Source of the DNA: Calothrix sp. NIES-4101 | Lineage (GTDB): Bacteria; Cyanobacteriota; Cyanobacteriia; Cyanobacteriales; Nostocaceae | Length of the DNA stretch: 64,000 nt | Direction: 5' to 3' | Assembly (NCBI GenBank): GCA_004296455.1 | Contig: AP018280.1 | Coordinates: 372,001 to 436,000, forward strand | Shown here: piece by piece, positions 1 to 9,941 of the stretch | Numbering within the stretch: position 1 is the stretch's first letter | How the letters are laid out: every line of letters begins with the position of its first letter | The notes under the pieces: generated by a model | Told to the model about the DNA's origin: nothing | What the model saw: only the letters and a program-made list of their open reading frames with translations | Databases searched by the model: none | Program-made: the position numbers and the translations under genes

Positions 1-464
1 AACGTCAAAGTTTCAGCAATCCGCTTACCTTCGTCATAGCAAGCCCGTAAGCCAATTGGATTGACATTACCCCGATATTCTTCATGCTGGGGATGAATAT
101 CCGGGTCGCCATACACTTCGCTAGTAGATGCTAAAAAGAATCTTGCTTTGACACGCTTTGCCAAGCCCAACATGTTTAGGGTTCCCATGACATTTGTCTT
201 CACCGTTTTTACAGGATTGTACTGATAATGTACGGGAGATGCTGGACAAGCTAAATGGTATATTTGGTCAACTTCTAAGCGAATTGGTTCTGTGATGTCG
301 TGGCGGATGAGTTCAAAGTACGGATGACCTATCCATTGCAGGATATTGCGCTTGTTACCCGTATAAAAGTTATCCAAACAAATGACTTCGTGTCCAGCAG
401 TCATCAATCTATCGATAAGATGGGAACCAAGAAACCCAGCTCCGCCCGTCACCAAAATTCTCAT
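1..464 (-). CDS. UDP-glucuronate decarboxylase (NAD-dependent sugar epimerase family), 3' part missing
   Basis: Extended short-chain dehydrogenase expected to convert UDP-glucuronate to UDP-xylose for polysaccharide synthesis. I translated it directly from the ATG at 462-464. The N-terminus has the Rossmann glycine pattern [11 protein letters not shown] at residues 6-16, the NAD-binding stretch ending in [12 protein letters not shown], and the serine-rich TSEVYGDP motif. It ends with the segment [17 protein letters not shown], which carries the catalytic Tyr-x3-Lys pair and is characteristic of the UXS subfamily. Only about 154 residues lie in the window; families of this type are about 310 residues, so the C-terminal substrate-binding half is outside. 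Another UDP-sugar epimerase or dehydratase of the same family is the main alternative, but the YDEGKR context favours the decarboxylase. Confidence 0.85.
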   Translation of the reverse strand, partial: MRILVTGGAGFLGSHLIDRLMTAGHEVICLDNFYTGNKRNILQWIGHPYFELIRHDITEPIRLEVDQIYHLACPASPVHYQYNPVKTVKTNVMGTLNMLGLAKRVKARFFLASTSEVYGDPDIHPQHEEYRGNVNPIGLRACYDEGKRIAETLT

Positions 465-972
465 ACTTTTCCTACGTTTAGAGATATTTGCAATCGCAGT
501 TGCGCTTGTTACTAGAGTACCCAGCCTTCAATCAAAAATTCATCAAAAATATACTTTGTCAGAAACTTGTTGGAAATAGTAAACAAACACTTACTATTTT
601 AGCTACACTCTCACTACTGAGTTTTGGTAAATGCCATTAGCAAAATAACAAATTATTGTTGCCCTAATATGAAGCTAGATTAAAGATTTACAAAATCTTT
701 AAACTTTAGGATTGTTCTAACTGTATATATTCAAGTAGCGATATTTACGACAACAAGTAGCTACCAAATGTGAAAAATACTCAATAAGATTGTCTCATTA
801 ATTACAGAATTTCTCGTCATCTTGACAATCCCAAACTTGGGTATTGTTATTTTCAAAGCCTGTATTCACGACAAAATTTATAAACAGCAATACCCGTCGA
901 TCTTGACTTGGCGGATTATATAGTAATGAGGAGTTCTTGCCAAAGCGAATAGTTATAGGAAATTTATTGTAT
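465..972. other. intergenic region without recognised gene
   Basis: AT-rich spacer between the start of the epimerase and the end of the antiporter gene. Open frames here are short and have no recognisable product. I see no tRNA, strong terminator hairpin or repeat. It should hold the epimerase promoter near its left end and the antiporter terminator near its right end, but I cannot point to either. Confidence 0.5.
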
Positions 973-3108
973 TTAAACAATTGCAGTAGTATTTGCAACT
1001 CCGGTTGGAAGGATTACGGGTTGTCCGCGTTGGGGTTCGCCCAGCATAACGATAGAGCAACTTAGTTGTCTGGCAAGTTGGGTTGTAACATCGCTGATTG
1101 CCAAGCCACCTGGTATGGTTCTGTTGCGAATGAAGGGTAATACAACTAGATCGTAAAGTCTTGCTGCTTGCAGAATTGCTTGAGCGACATTGTCGTGGGC
1201 GATGATTTGAATATCTGGTGGATTTAATGGTGCTAATTTTGAGACTAATAACTTTAGTTGAGAACGTTTGGCAGCAATTTTACTCGAACTGGTGCGTCGT
1301 TCGCAGACGTTTAACACTGTCACCTGTGCTTGATTCGCTTCTGCAAGAATTTGGGCAAAATGTAAAGGTTGCAACGTTGGTGACATTAAGTTTTCTATAG
1401 GCACTAAAATGCGCTGGATTTTTTTTGGGGATTCCACCAGTCTGGTGACAGCGACTGGACAGTGGGATGACCAAAGCACACTATCGATAACATTACCAAA
1501 TAATCTGGCCCGCAATCCCGTGCGTTTTCCCCATCCCATGACAATTAAACTGGCTCGTTGCTCCCGTGCCGCTCGACATATTCCTGGGGCAAAAGCATCA
1601 TCGATACGTAACAACGACTCAGAATTGACATTTAAGACTCGTGACAATGCATTAGCTTTGATTAACAGTCGCTCACTACGCTGTAGTGATGCTTCTAACT
1701 GTGGTGCGTCCATATGTGCCGCAGCAGTGGCGATCGCCAGTGGTACAATCTTACCGTTTCCTTGTTTTGCCAACAATGCTGCCATTTCAATTAAATATTG
1801 CTGGGTTTGAGGATTATAGATTGGTACAACAACTGTATATTGATTCTTGCCTGGACTCAGTGATGGATATAACACTGACTTGACGGAGGTGGGGATTTGA
1901 GTCAGCGATGAATTTAAACCCACTGCAACCCGACTAGTAATCAAAGGCCCCAAAGTCGAAGTCACCAGCATCAAGATAATAATACTTGTGAGTACAGTTT
2001 CCGAAAGTAAACCAGCTCGATATCCAACTAAGGTTGCCGCTAATGTGGCTCCCACTTGCGGTATTGAAAGTGACCACATTGTCATCACTTCCTGCCAGTT
2101 GTAGTGATAAATTAATTTTGCTAATAAAGCAGCAATGAATTTACTCAGTATCAACCCAGCAACAATAAACAAAGTTAATTGCAAGGCGCTGACATTGCGG
2201 GTAAGTGCAGTGAGATTAACTAACAGTCCTAAATTGACAAAGAAAATGGGGATAAATAAAACACTACCAACAAATACTACCTTTTCTTTAACTGGCCCTT
2301 CCCCTAAGGTGTCATTGACTGCCAATCCCGCCAAAAAAGCTCCAACAATTTTCTCTACGCCAATTAATTGTGCTCCCACAGCAGCTAGAAAAACTGCCAA
2401 AAGCACAAACAAAAATTGATTCCCTTCATCTTCTCCTGATCTTCTAAAAAATTCCTTCCCTGCCCAATCGAATCCAACCAATACAACTGTTGCGTATATT
2501 GTCAGACAACCTAAGAGAATCATTAAATTGGAAGGATTTAACTGGGCTGTGTGGACAGCGATACAAACTGCTAGCAGTAATAATGCACTGATATCAGTAA
2601 AAACTGTAGCGCCGATTGTTACGATTACAGCCTCATTATTCACTACCCCCAGACGATTAATAATTGGATATGCCAGCAGCGTATGGGAAGCAAATAAAGA
2701 GCCAATTAATATTGCCGCATTCCAATCAAACCCAAATATTCTCCCCACAAAAGTACCAACAATTAAAGGAACTCCAAATGTAAAACTCCCAAAACCCAAG
2801 GAACGATTCGTGGTATGGCGAAACTGATTAATATCTATTTCCAGTCCGGCAACGAACATCAGATAAACTAAACCAATCTCCGACAGCACTTTCATCATGG
2901 CCAAATCGGAATTTAGTAGATTCCATCCACGTGGTCCGAGTAGTACCCCTGCGATTAATAAACCCACCATTCCAGGTAGTCGTAATCTTTCAAATATTGT
3001 TGGTACGACTAATATGACTACCAGTAAGATCGCAAAGGGAACAATTGGCTCTTTGCTGAGAACGTTTGTTGTTGGTTCTAAAGCAAGTACTTGAGAGATA
3101 AGTTCCAT
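973..3108 (-). CDS. Cation:proton antiporter (CPA2/KefB type) with C-terminal tandem universal-stress domains
   Basis: Inner-membrane monovalent cation/H+ exchanger of 711 residues. Residues about 20-410 form the Na+/H+ exchanger domain with roughly a dozen hydrophobic segments, including the early motif GLLIAGVLLGPRG and the conserved polar patch around GAFLAGLAVNDT. Residues about 430-570 and 580-695 look like two universal stress protein folds: each has the hydrophobic-strand pattern of the family (VVVPIYNPQT, ILVPIENL), and the first ends with VMGWGKRTG and SSHCPVAVTRL. Such cytosolic domains bind nucleotides in relatives and may gate the channel. The ATG at 3108 is the first plausible start. 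It stands alone, with spacers on both sides. Whether it moves Na+ or K+ cannot be told from sequence. Confidence 0.9.
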   Translation of the reverse strand: MELISQVLALEPTTNVLSKEPIVPFAILLVVILVVPTIFERLRLPGMVGLLIAGVLLGPRGWNLLNSDLAMMKVLSEIGLVYLMFVAGLEIDINQFRHTTNRSLGFGSFTFGVPLIVGTFVGRIFGFDWNAAILIGSLFASHTLLAYPIINRLGVVNNEAVIVTIGATVFTDISALLLLAVCIAVHTAQLNPSNLMILLGCLTIYATVVLVGFDWAGKEFFRRSGEDEGNQFLFVLLAVFLAAVGAQLIGVEKIVGAFLAGLAVNDTLGEGPVKEKVVFVGSVLFIPIFFVNLGLLVNLTALTRNVSALQLTLFIVAGLILSKFIAALLAKLIYHYNWQEVMTMWSLSIPQVGATLAATLVGYRAGLLSETVLTSIIILMLVTSTLGPLITSRVAVGLNSSLTQIPTSVKSVLYPSLSPGKNQYTVVVPIYNPQTQQYLIEMAALLAKQGNGKIVPLAIATAAAHMDAPQLEASLQRSERLLIKANALSRVLNVNSESLLRIDDAFAPGICRAAREQRASLIVMGWGKRTGLRARLFGNVIDSVLWSSHCPVAVTRLVESPKKIQRILVPIENLMSPTLQPLHFAQILAEANQAQVTVLNVCERRTSSSKIAAKRSQLKLLVSKLAPLNPPDIQIIAHDNVAQAILQAARLYDLVVLPFIRNRTIPGGLAISDVTTQLARQLSCSIVMLGEPQRGQPVILPTGVANTTAIV

Positions 3109-3298
3109 AGGTAGGTTGGGGGGGAGATGAGGTCACGACTGGGCAAAAAGCTATAAGACGTGTAGAAGCACTGGGACTTTACGCCACTTTACTTGGGAAA
3201 AATCGTCATTCTGAACAAAAATTATGAAAATATAATACAAAAATACTAACAATTAATCTTGATGAGGTATCTATGTATTTTTTAGAAAAATTTACTAC

Positions 3299-3955
3299 CT
3301 ATGGGTGAATTTGACTCAGTATAAACCGCAGGCGGTCATAATCATCTTTTAAAAGTATACTCAAAGTTCTCCCGGCTTGGATAAGCCAATCACGGTCAGC
3401 TTGACGTAGTTGGTAGACTTCACGGATTGCTGCTGCTATCAAGGATTCAACGGGGGTGCTACTGAGAGAAAGTAAAGTACGTAAAAAATCTAGTTCCTCC
3501 GTAAACTTAACTATGTTTTTGGCTTCGCATCGATAAACCGCTTGGTGAATTTGTGGTGGACGTGGCGGTAGATATTGATACATTTTGTTGGGAAAAGAGG
3601 CATGATTGGCTGATGTCTGAAATCCAACAATAGCAGCCCGAAATTCAGTTTTGAGCATTGCAAAGATTTGGGGTTGTTCTTCGCGTAAGTCAGCAAGTGA
3701 CATTCCCAAAGCCCTTGCCCGGTGCACAGAGTCAATAGGTGAAGTCGTAGCGTGGTAAACTACCGCATAAACTTGATTACCTGATTCCTCATCTTGTGAT
3801 TGTATCCAGCTACCGAAAGGGGGCATTGAGGGAAAGCTCAAGTCATCGGGTTCGAGACATTGAGCTAAAAACTCGCTGGTTGCAGTCTCAATCACCTCTG
3901 CAATGTGATGAGGATGGCGATCGCGACTATCAAACTGTGGTAAAGGAAGGCGCAT
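3299..3955 (-). CDS. Conserved cyanobacterial protein, HAS-barrel-like
   Basis: A 218-residue soluble protein with no signal peptide or membrane helix. The N-terminal 100 residues (around FGSWIQSQDEESGNQVYAVV and HRARALGMSLADLREEQPQI) resemble the HAS-barrel fold found at the N-terminus of HerA-like ATPases and ATP synthase subunits, here without any ATPase attached. The remainder is predicted mostly helical and ends near YDRLRFILSQIHP. The assignment rests on remembered similarity to stand-alone cyanobacterial proteins and is only moderately secure; function is unknown. The start ATG is clear, and a run of short repeats lies immediately upstream. Confidence 0.6.
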   Translation of the reverse strand: MRLPLPQFDSRDRHPHHIAEVIETATSEFLAQCLEPDDLSFPSMPPFGSWIQSQDEESGNQVYAVVYHATTSPIDSVHRARALGMSLADLREEQPQIFAMLKTEFRAAIVGFQTSANHASFPNKMYQYLPPRPPQIHQAVYRCEAKNIVKFTEELDFLRTLLSLSSTPVESLIAAAIREVYQLRQADRDWLIQAGRTLSILLKDDYDRLRFILSQIHP

Positions 3956-3960
3956 AACTA

Positions 3961-4024
3961 TTAGTTAAGAGTTGTGAGTTATGAGTTGTGAGTCCAGAAA
4001 TCATTGACTCCTAACTCCTAACTT
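3961..4024. repeat. short heptamer-like repeat tract
   Basis: Between the HAS-barrel gene and ndhS there is a run of near-identical units: gagttgtgagttatgagttg on the left, and ctcctaactcctaac on the right, which is the reverse-complement style of the left units. Such short tandemly repeated repetitive sequences are common in filamentous cyanobacterial intergenic regions. The two halves could pair as a hairpin in RNA. Confidence 0.6.
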
Positions 4025-4035
4025 GTTACTAAAAT

Positions 4036-4230
4036 TTATTTAGCTTTTTTGCGTGTTGCCGCTTCAACAGTTTCTAATTCCGAGAGGCGGAAAGTAATTA
4101 ATTTATCCCAATTGCCGCCTTCAAACAAGACTGCAACTTTGCCATCACTCACCCTTTGGACAAGTCCTTCAAAGCGGTAGTAGGTATCGGCGGGATTTTT
4201 GACACGAACTGTAGCTCCAGGTAAAATCAT
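4036..4230 (-). CDS. ndhS: NAD(P)H-quinone oxidoreductase subunit S
   Basis: A 64-residue protein matching the small SH3-like subunit of the photosynthetic NDH-1 complex. In studied cyanobacteria and chloroplasts this subunit sits at the ferredoxin-docking site and helps deliver electrons for cyclic flow around photosystem I and respiration. Visible signatures are the opening [13 protein letters not shown], the central [20 protein letters not shown] and the segment [16 protein letters not shown]. The length fits the family. It is separated by about 90 bases from rodA upstream and is probably transcribed alone; the other ndh genes of the window are 12 kb away. Confidence 0.9.
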   Translation of the reverse strand: MILPGATVRVKNPADTYYRFEGLVQRVSDGKVAVLFEGGNWDKLITFRLSELETVEAATRKKAK

Positions 4231-4320
4231 GGTTTGAACCTTTTAAGTTTCCTTTTCTCTAGCTTAATACTTGTTAGTAGTCTGTTGGAATAGAGGTAAA
4301 AGGTAATTCTTCCTCACCCA

Positions 4321-5631
4321 CTAAGACCAATATTTCTTGCGATTGCGATAATTGGCAACAGATTCAACAATCCCTAAGGAAATGAAGTTAGTTAGCATCG
4401 CCGATCGGCCATAACTCATCCACGGTAGGGGAATACCTGCAACTGGTGCTAGTCCCACATTCATGCCAACGTTGACGATTACTTGGAATACAATCATTGA
4501 CAAAACGCCAATTGCTAGGAGCGAACCAAAATTGTCTTTGGCATTTTGGGCAATATGTAATAGCCGTAAGCAGACTACAGCAAACACAAACAGCAATACC
4601 AAGCAACCAATAAAGCCAAATTCTTCACCAACTGAGGAAAAGATAAAATCCGTATGCTGTTCGGGAACGAAGTTTAATTGCGTCATTGGACCTTTATTTA
4701 AACCCCATCCAAACCATTCTCCAGCACCGATTGCAATTCTTGACTGATATTGGTGATATCCAGTTCCTAGTAAATCACTATCGGGATTCAGGAATGATGT
4801 TAGTCGGTTTTTTTGATATGGCTTTAAGTTATTCCAAAGGAAAATACTAATTTCACCGCCCAACATATTCAGTGCCCAAGCACCAATCGCACTCAAACCA
4901 TATCGCCGCCAGGGTAAAGTTTGCCAGCCGACGATACCCATTGCCACTGCCCAAAGTAAACCTAAAGGACCAAAAACTAAATATTTGGAAAAGGTAATAG
5001 TAAAGGGCCATTGGATAGTAAATAAAATGGCGGCGATAATTGGTGAAATCAGCAGCACCAACCAACCAGGATTCGCATTTGCCCAATACAACATTCCCAA
5101 CACAATCGCCCCAAATACCAGCGATGTTGCCAAATCTGGTTGTAAAAATACCAATGCCCAAGGAACTGCCGTAAAAGCCAATGCTCGAAACACCGCAGGT
5201 AAAGTCGAGGCTGTTGTTTTATGGAGTAAAGCTGCCAAGGTAATAATCATGAAGATTTTGGCAAACTCCGATGGCTGAACGTTAAACCCCAGGATACTAA
5301 TCCATCGTTGTGCCCCTTTGGCTTTACTACCAATCAGCATGACGGCAATCAAACTAAAGTTAGTCAAACCGTAGGTAAACCAGTGTAATTTCAGTAAATT
5401 TTCGTAGCGAATCCGGGCTAGCACTAGGGCAATCACAGTACCAATTCCGGCAACCAACCAATGCCACCACCAGTCAATTAATCCTTGAGCTAACTCCGTA
5501 CTCCGAATCATGATGCCGCCGAAGAAGCTAATCCCGACGACTAAGATAAATAAGAACCAATCAACCTGTTGCCAGGGTTTTAACCAGTAATTCCAACGTG
5601 AATTGGGGCGCGAAGCCTTTTTTAATAACAT
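4321..5631 (-). CDS. rodA: Rod-shape-determining peptidoglycan glycosyltransferase RodA
   Basis: SEDS-family integral membrane protein of 436 residues that polymerises glycan strands from lipid II during lateral wall growth, together with a class B penicillin-binding protein. About ten membrane segments are visible. Family landmarks are GAQRWI followed by FNVQPSEFAK, the segment RLTSFLNPDSDLLGTGYHQYQS with the nearby GWGLNKGPMTQLNFVPEQHTDF, and the final PLPWMSYGRSAML. The PEQHTDFIFSSVGEEFGF stretch and the RodA-type spacing favour RodA over FtsW. In SEDS proteins an Asp in the large periplasmic loop is catalytic. The next gene upstream is mrp. Confidence 0.92.
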   Translation of the reverse strand: MLLKKASRPNSRWNYWLKPWQQVDWFLFILVVGISFFGGIMIRSTELAQGLIDWWWHWLVAGIGTVIALVLARIRYENLLKLHWFTYGLTNFSLIAVMLIGSKAKGAQRWISILGFNVQPSEFAKIFMIITLAALLHKTTASTLPAVFRALAFTAVPWALVFLQPDLATSLVFGAIVLGMLYWANANPGWLVLLISPIIAAILFTIQWPFTITFSKYLVFGPLGLLWAVAMGIVGWQTLPWRRYGLSAIGAWALNMLGGEISIFLWNNLKPYQKNRLTSFLNPDSDLLGTGYHQYQSRIAIGAGEWFGWGLNKGPMTQLNFVPEQHTDFIFSSVGEEFGFIGCLVLLFVFAVVCLRLLHIAQNAKDNFGSLLAIGVLSMIVFQVIVNVGMNVGLAPVAGIPLPWMSYGRSAMLTNFISLGIVESVANYRNRKKYWS

Positions 5632-5748
5632 TGTGCGATTTTAGACTTGAGCTTTTTATATATGTTAAATTTAGCTATCAATTAAGTAGCCTTCAGCAAA
5701 ATCTGTATTCCCAGGTATCACCTGAGAACCAGAATGAAAAATTGATTT

Positions 5749-6822
5749 TTATACTAACGCTGCAACTGATACTTTGCCAGCTAAGTTGAGAGCGATCGCA
5801 CGTAATGCTTTGGCACTGGCGGAGTCCGGGTCGGCGACGACAATTGGTACACCATTATCACCACCAATCCGCGTAGATATTTCTAGGGGGATAGTTCCCA
5901 GTAATGGCACTCCTAACTCCTCGGCAGTCTTCGCACCGCCACCGGAACCAAAGATATCGTACTGTTTTTCGGGCATGTCAGGGGGAATAAAATAGCTCAT
6001 ATTTTCCACTATTCCCAAGACGGGCACGTTTAATTGTTGGAACATCCGCAATCCTTTACGTGAATCTAACAAGGAAACTGTTTGTGGTGTAGTTACAATC
6101 ACTGCGCCTGCCATGGGTACTGCTTGTGTCAAAGTTAACTGAGCATCGCCTGTTCCTGGAGGCATGTCCACGATTAAATAATCCAGTTCTCCCCAGTCTA
6201 CTTGGTATAAAAACTTGCGAATAATTCCATTGAGCATCGGACCACGCCAAATCACAGGTTGGTCTTTGTCAATCAAAAAAGCCATTGAGACTAATTTGAC
6301 ACCATGATTAAAGGCAGGTTCTAAAATCTCGCCATTGGGACTAGAGTGAACTACAAGTTGCGCGTCGGATAAACCGAGCATTGTCGGGTCGTTGGGACCA
6401 TAAATATCGGCATCGAGCAAGCCAACTTTCGCACCTGTCTGCGCCAGAGCGACGGCAATGTTGACTGCTACTGTGCTTTTCCCGACTCCTCCTTTGCCGC
6501 TAGAAACTGCCAGAATATTTTTAACTCCTGGAACTCCGGTGCGATCAGGAACACTTTTTTGCTGTGGGGTTTCCGCAGTTACTTCAACAGCAACATTAGT
6601 TACTCCTGGTAGCGTTTTTACAGCTTTTTGGCAGTCCTCAACGATAAATTCGCGCAACGGACAAGCGGGAGTTGTTAGCACTAAGGTAAAACTAACATTA
6701 CCACCGTCATTTATTTGGACGTTGCGAATCATGTTTAGTTCCACAAGACTTTTGCGGAGCTCGGGGTCTTGTACAGGTCGCAAAACTTCGAGAACCGACT
6801 GAGAATCTAAAATTTTATTCAT
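5749..6822 (-). CDS. mrp: Mrp/ApbC-type P-loop ATPase, iron-sulfur cluster carrier
   Basis: Cytosolic MinD-like ATPase of 357 residues. The first 85 residues form a MIP18/DUF59 domain containing TTPACPLREF. The deviant Walker A SSGKGGVGKST lies at residues 107-117, followed by LLDADIYGPNDPTML and VDMPPGTGDAQLTL. Relatives carry Fe-S clusters to target apoproteins. I chose the ATG at 6822: the frame could begin 12 bases upstream at a TTG, but the ATG gives the normal family start MNKILDSQSVLEVLRPVQDP. The Cys-x-x-Cys found before the IFG motif in many relatives is absent here (SYFIPPDMPEKQYDIFG), so a cluster would need other ligands. Confidence 0.9.
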   Translation of the reverse strand: MNKILDSQSVLEVLRPVQDPELRKSLVELNMIRNVQINDGGNVSFTLVLTTPACPLREFIVEDCQKAVKTLPGVTNVAVEVTAETPQQKSVPDRTGVPGVKNILAVSSGKGGVGKSTVAVNIAVALAQTGAKVGLLDADIYGPNDPTMLGLSDAQLVVHSSPNGEILEPAFNHGVKLVSMAFLIDKDQPVIWRGPMLNGIIRKFLYQVDWGELDYLIVDMPPGTGDAQLTLTQAVPMAGAVIVTTPQTVSLLDSRKGLRMFQQLNVPVLGIVENMSYFIPPDMPEKQYDIFGSGGGAKTAEELGVPLLGTIPLEISTRIGGDNGVPIVVADPDSASAKALRAIALNLAGKVSVAALV

Positions 6823-7044
6823 AAGTATTTTCAATCTTACTGCCGCAAGATTTGTTTACGTTCCGCCAATTTTTCACTATTTGCATCTTAAACTGTTTGC
6901 GGCTTGGTTTGAGACTGAATTCCGGGCGATCGCACATTACCATATTTGATGGTTAGTCATTGAGTATGGGTTATTAGTAAAAAATATTCGTCACAATCAA
7001 CACTCATTAATCACTAACCATTACCTGGCAACTACTAGCCAATC

Positions 7045-7569
7045 TTAAAAATCAAAACAACCATCTTTTAAGGATTTTCTTTTCCGAGATACAGCTTTCA
7101 AGGCTGTTTCTTCTACTGCGTCAACTAAAGCACGTGCCACACGATCTGCGTACGGGCGCGATAATAACCAAATAATTGGCGATAACCAACCTTTGAGAGT
7201 AACAGAGTAGGATAAACAGGTACCACATACTGTTGATTCGACTTTGTAAATAATACGCTCTTCTATACCGGGAATTGCTAATATACGGATACTGAGTAAT
7301 TCTCTCGGATTTACCCGCTCCACAAATATCCGAATCGGGATTGGTGACAGGCGTGTTACTGCTTGATATATTAATCCTGGTTTTGGGACTAAACCATAGG
7401 GAACATTTGTACTTTTTAATAAGGGATGCCAAGAAACATCCGCTATGTCTACTACTTTTTGCCAAAGTTCATCTACTGAAGCGGAACTAATCTCGCGATA
7501 GGTTCGCACCAGAGAAACGCAAACACGACGGCTTTTGCGCTGGATGAATTTGGACAAACAATTATGCAT
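7045..7569 (-). CDS. SRPBCC/polyketide-cyclase-like lipid-binding protein
   Basis: A 174-residue protein whose centre resembles a START/SRPBCC hydrophobic-pocket fold: the N-terminal strand REISSASVDELWQKVVDIADVSWHPLL is typical, with the long C-terminal helix at residues about 140-165 closing the pocket. No catalytic residues can be assigned. I take the ATG at 7569; a GTG 18 bases upstream is also in frame but offers no better ribosome site. It lies alone upstream of mrp with a 220-base gap. Function is unknown; relatives range from coenzyme Q-binding proteins to cyclases. Confidence 0.6.
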   Translation of the reverse strand: MHNCLSKFIQRKSRRVCVSLVRTYREISSASVDELWQKVVDIADVSWHPLLKSTNVPYGLVPKPGLIYQAVTRLSPIPIRIFVERVNPRELLSIRILAIPGIEERIIYKVESTVCGTCLSYSVTLKGWLSPIIWLLSRPYADRVARALVDAVEETALKAVSRKRKSLKDGCFDF

Positions 7570-8532
7570 TTTCGCAAACCCCCTCACTACACACTTGTGG
7601 CTACTATTTTTTGGCTACTTTTGAGTTGAATCAACAATACAGCGTTTTTATTTGGGTGAAGTATGCTTACTCTCACCATACATCTGTGATTTTTCTGTTG
7701 TCTGTACTTCCTACAATTGGAAATTTGCTGTATGACATTTATTGTTTTTGGAATCAATCTAACTTCTGGCAAGTTAGATTATGTATCCAAATTGCTCTAG
7801 AAACTATAGTATTTTGCTTGTAGAAACCGGAAAAATAGGTATCTTGATTGTAAATTAGGCTGTTTAAATCTTGACATCTTCCTCCTTTGGTTGGAAATGT
7901 TAATTATTTTGATGATACCGATGATTCTAGATATAGATTTTTGCTAACTAAGTCTACAGATTATCTCAAACGGATGGGTTTTGTATGGGTGAAAAGCTAA
8001 AAATATATGGGATTTCTGGAAAGATGTTTGTAAGTTAGTATTAGGGTCAATGCAACCTTCTGTAATCTAGCAATTTCAACTCTGAACTTACCCAGACATG
8101 TACTCATTTTTTGCTCCCATCACAATTGTTTCCCATTCCCATTGCAAATATTAATTAAGTAATTCTGACTTTTGTTTAATTTTGTATATTTTTACATCGA
8201 GCATCTTCATGGCTTTACTGATTGGGTAAATGCAGCTTCAGCATAGCTACAGATTGATCGATAAACCCAACAGGACGGCAGGTAGAAGTACTGATATCAA
8301 AGGATTAAGAGCAAATAGCTAAACCCCGGAATAGGGTTAAAATTCAGGCTGAAATTATTTATTTTCCAGAAAAATTAAAATATTTATCACTAAACCTTCA
8401 TGGAAGCCAGTTTAAAAATAATAAATCGTATACGAGAGCGTACACAATTTAAGCGAAAATAGCTTTTACCGACTATTTTTTGTGTGTGTCAATGTTTGGG
8501 CTGTACACATTGAGGTCAAGGTGGGGTGGCTG
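7570..8532. other. about 1 kb region without recognised gene
   Basis: An AT-rich stretch separating the minus-strand SRPBCC gene from hemF. Frames on both strands are short and of unusual composition, for example 7611-7823 on the plus strand, which lacks a ribosome-binding site and any recognisable motif. A short GC-richer patch at about 8220-8350 contains near-repeats of aaaccc and gggtta, and could be a transcript leader. No tRNA or known structured RNA could be recognised. Confidence 0.45.
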
Positions 8533-8601
8533 ATGACGATTTCGCGTCTGCTGCACCTGCGTCATGGATTAACAACCTTATTGGTGGAAACTGTAATTTA
8601 G
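8533..8601 (+). other. possible leader peptide ORF upstream of hemF
   Basis: A 22-codon frame (MTISRLLHLRHG, then LTTLLVETVI) begins 7 bases after the purine-rich aaggtgggg and ends 12 bases before the hemF ATG. The position and ribosome site would suit a translated leader controlling hemF. A frame this short can occur by chance, so the call is tentative. Confidence 0.25.
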
Positions 8602-8613
8602 GTTCTGGAATTT

Positions 8614-9687
8614 ATGTTGATTAACTCGCAATCCCCCACTGTACAAGAAGAAACACCATCAAAATTTTTGCCACCAGCAAATGCGAAAGAGCGAGTCAGC
8701 GCTTTCATGCGTCAGTTACAAGACGAAATTACTCAGGGTTTGGAAGTTGTTGACGGTGTGGGTAAATTTCAAGAAGATAGCTGGGAACGTCCTGAAGGTG
8801 GTGGTGGGCGATCGCGTGTTTTACGTGATGGAGCAATCTTTGAGCAAGCTGGGGTGAATTTTTCGGAAGTTTGGGGCGACCATTTGCCTCCATCGATTCT
8901 GGTGCAACGCCCAGAAGCAACAGGTCATCGCTTTTATGCGACGGGAACATCAATGGTGTTACACCCACGCAACCCCTACATCCCGACAGTACATTTGAAT
9001 TATCGCTATTTTGAAGCGGGTCCAGTCTGGTGGTTTGGTGGTGGTGCCGACTTAACTCCTTACTATGGTTTTGCAGAAGATGCAAGCCATTTTCATAAAA
9101 CTTTTAAACAAGCCTGCGATAAACATCATTCAGAATATTACCCAGTATTTAAGCGTTGGTGTGACGAATACTTTTATTTAAAACACCGGGGAGAAACAAG
9201 GGGAATTGGGGGTTTGTTCTTTGATTATCAAAATGGTCAAGGAGAATTGTATCCAACTGCCCATAACAGTGTTTCGCCAACTTACAGTATTGATAGTGAT
9301 GCTGCTACCTATAGTCAGCAACTCGGAGCGATCGAACCTCGCGGTTGGGAAGAGTTGTTTGCTTTTATTCAAGATTGTGGTCGGGCATTTTTGCCTGCAT
9401 ACGAGCCAATAGTTGAAAAACGACGCAATCTGGAGTATGGCGATCGCGAAAAAAACTTCCAACTTTATCGTCGTGGTCGTTATGTTGAGTTTAATCTGGT
9501 TTACGACCGAGGTACAATTTTTGGCTTACAAACCAATGGTCGGACTGAATCAATCCTAATGTCGTTACCTCCTTTGGTACGTTGGGAATATGGGTACCAA
9601 CCCGAACCCAATACCCCCGAAGCCGAATTATACGAAACTTTCCTTAAACCCCAAGATTGGGCAAACTGGTCGCCAAGTCATACCTAA
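8614..9687 (+). CDS. hemF: Oxygen-dependent coproporphyrinogen III oxidase
   Basis: Cytosolic haem and chlorophyll biosynthesis enzyme that decarboxylates two propionates of coproporphyrinogen III to give protoporphyrinogen IX, using O2. The 357-residue length fits the family. Visible signatures include [20 protein letters not shown], the conserved block [13 protein letters not shown] followed by [15 protein letters not shown], the His-bearing [25 protein letters not shown] and the C-terminal [20 protein letters not shown], which ends in [11 protein letters not shown]. It is a single gene: 1 kb of empty sequence upstream and a hairpin immediately downstream. In cyanobacteria this enzyme works beside the oxygen-independent HemN, which is not present here. 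Confidence 0.96.
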   Translation: MLINSQSPTVQEETPSKFLPPANAKERVSAFMRQLQDEITQGLEVVDGVGKFQEDSWERPEGGGGRSRVLRDGAIFEQAGVNFSEVWGDHLPPSILVQRPEATGHRFYATGTSMVLHPRNPYIPTVHLNYRYFEAGPVWWFGGGADLTPYYGFAEDASHFHKTFKQACDKHHSEYYPVFKRWCDEYFYLKHRGETRGIGGLFFDYQNGQGELYPTAHNSVSPTYSIDSDAATYSQQLGAIEPRGWEELFAFIQDCGRAFLPAYEPIVEKRRNLEYGDREKNFQLYRRGRYVEFNLVYDRGTIFGLQTNGRTESILMSLPPLVRWEYGYQPEPNTPEAELYETFLKPQDWANWSPSHT

Positions 9688-9714
9688 AATCCCTGGGCAC
9701 AGACCAGAATTAAT

Positions 9715-9744
9715 AGCTGTAGCTTGTTTTTGCAGGCTACAGCT
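9715..9744 (+). terminator. hairpin downstream of hemF
   Basis: A perfect 9-bp stem, AGCTGTAGC paired with GCTACAGCT, around a 12-base loop with a T-run inside. It starts about 28 bases after the hemF stop. The downstream sequence is A/T-rich but lacks a strong U-tract, so it may also stabilise the 3' end. Confidence 0.55.
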
Positions 9745-9941
9745 TAAATATGTCTAAATCTTTTTGAGATTGAGTACAATTTATACGGATTGTTGGTAAA
9801 TAAATTAGAAAAACTGGATGCTGTCAAAAATACAGGTTATAAAAAATACTAGTGAAGTATTTTTTTTGATGGCTAGTAGCTATCAAAAATCAATCAATTA
9901 TATGCAAACTTCAGTCGCTTAAGAGGGTAAGGGGGGATTCT

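Noticed and set aside
798-998. A 66-residue minus-strand frame next to the antiporter
   Set aside because: It overlaps the antiporter's end, has low-complexity Asn/Phe content and no ribosome site.
7611-7823. A 70-residue plus-strand frame in the hemF gap
   Set aside because: No ribosome-binding site, atypical composition and an opposing shadow frame; more likely chance.
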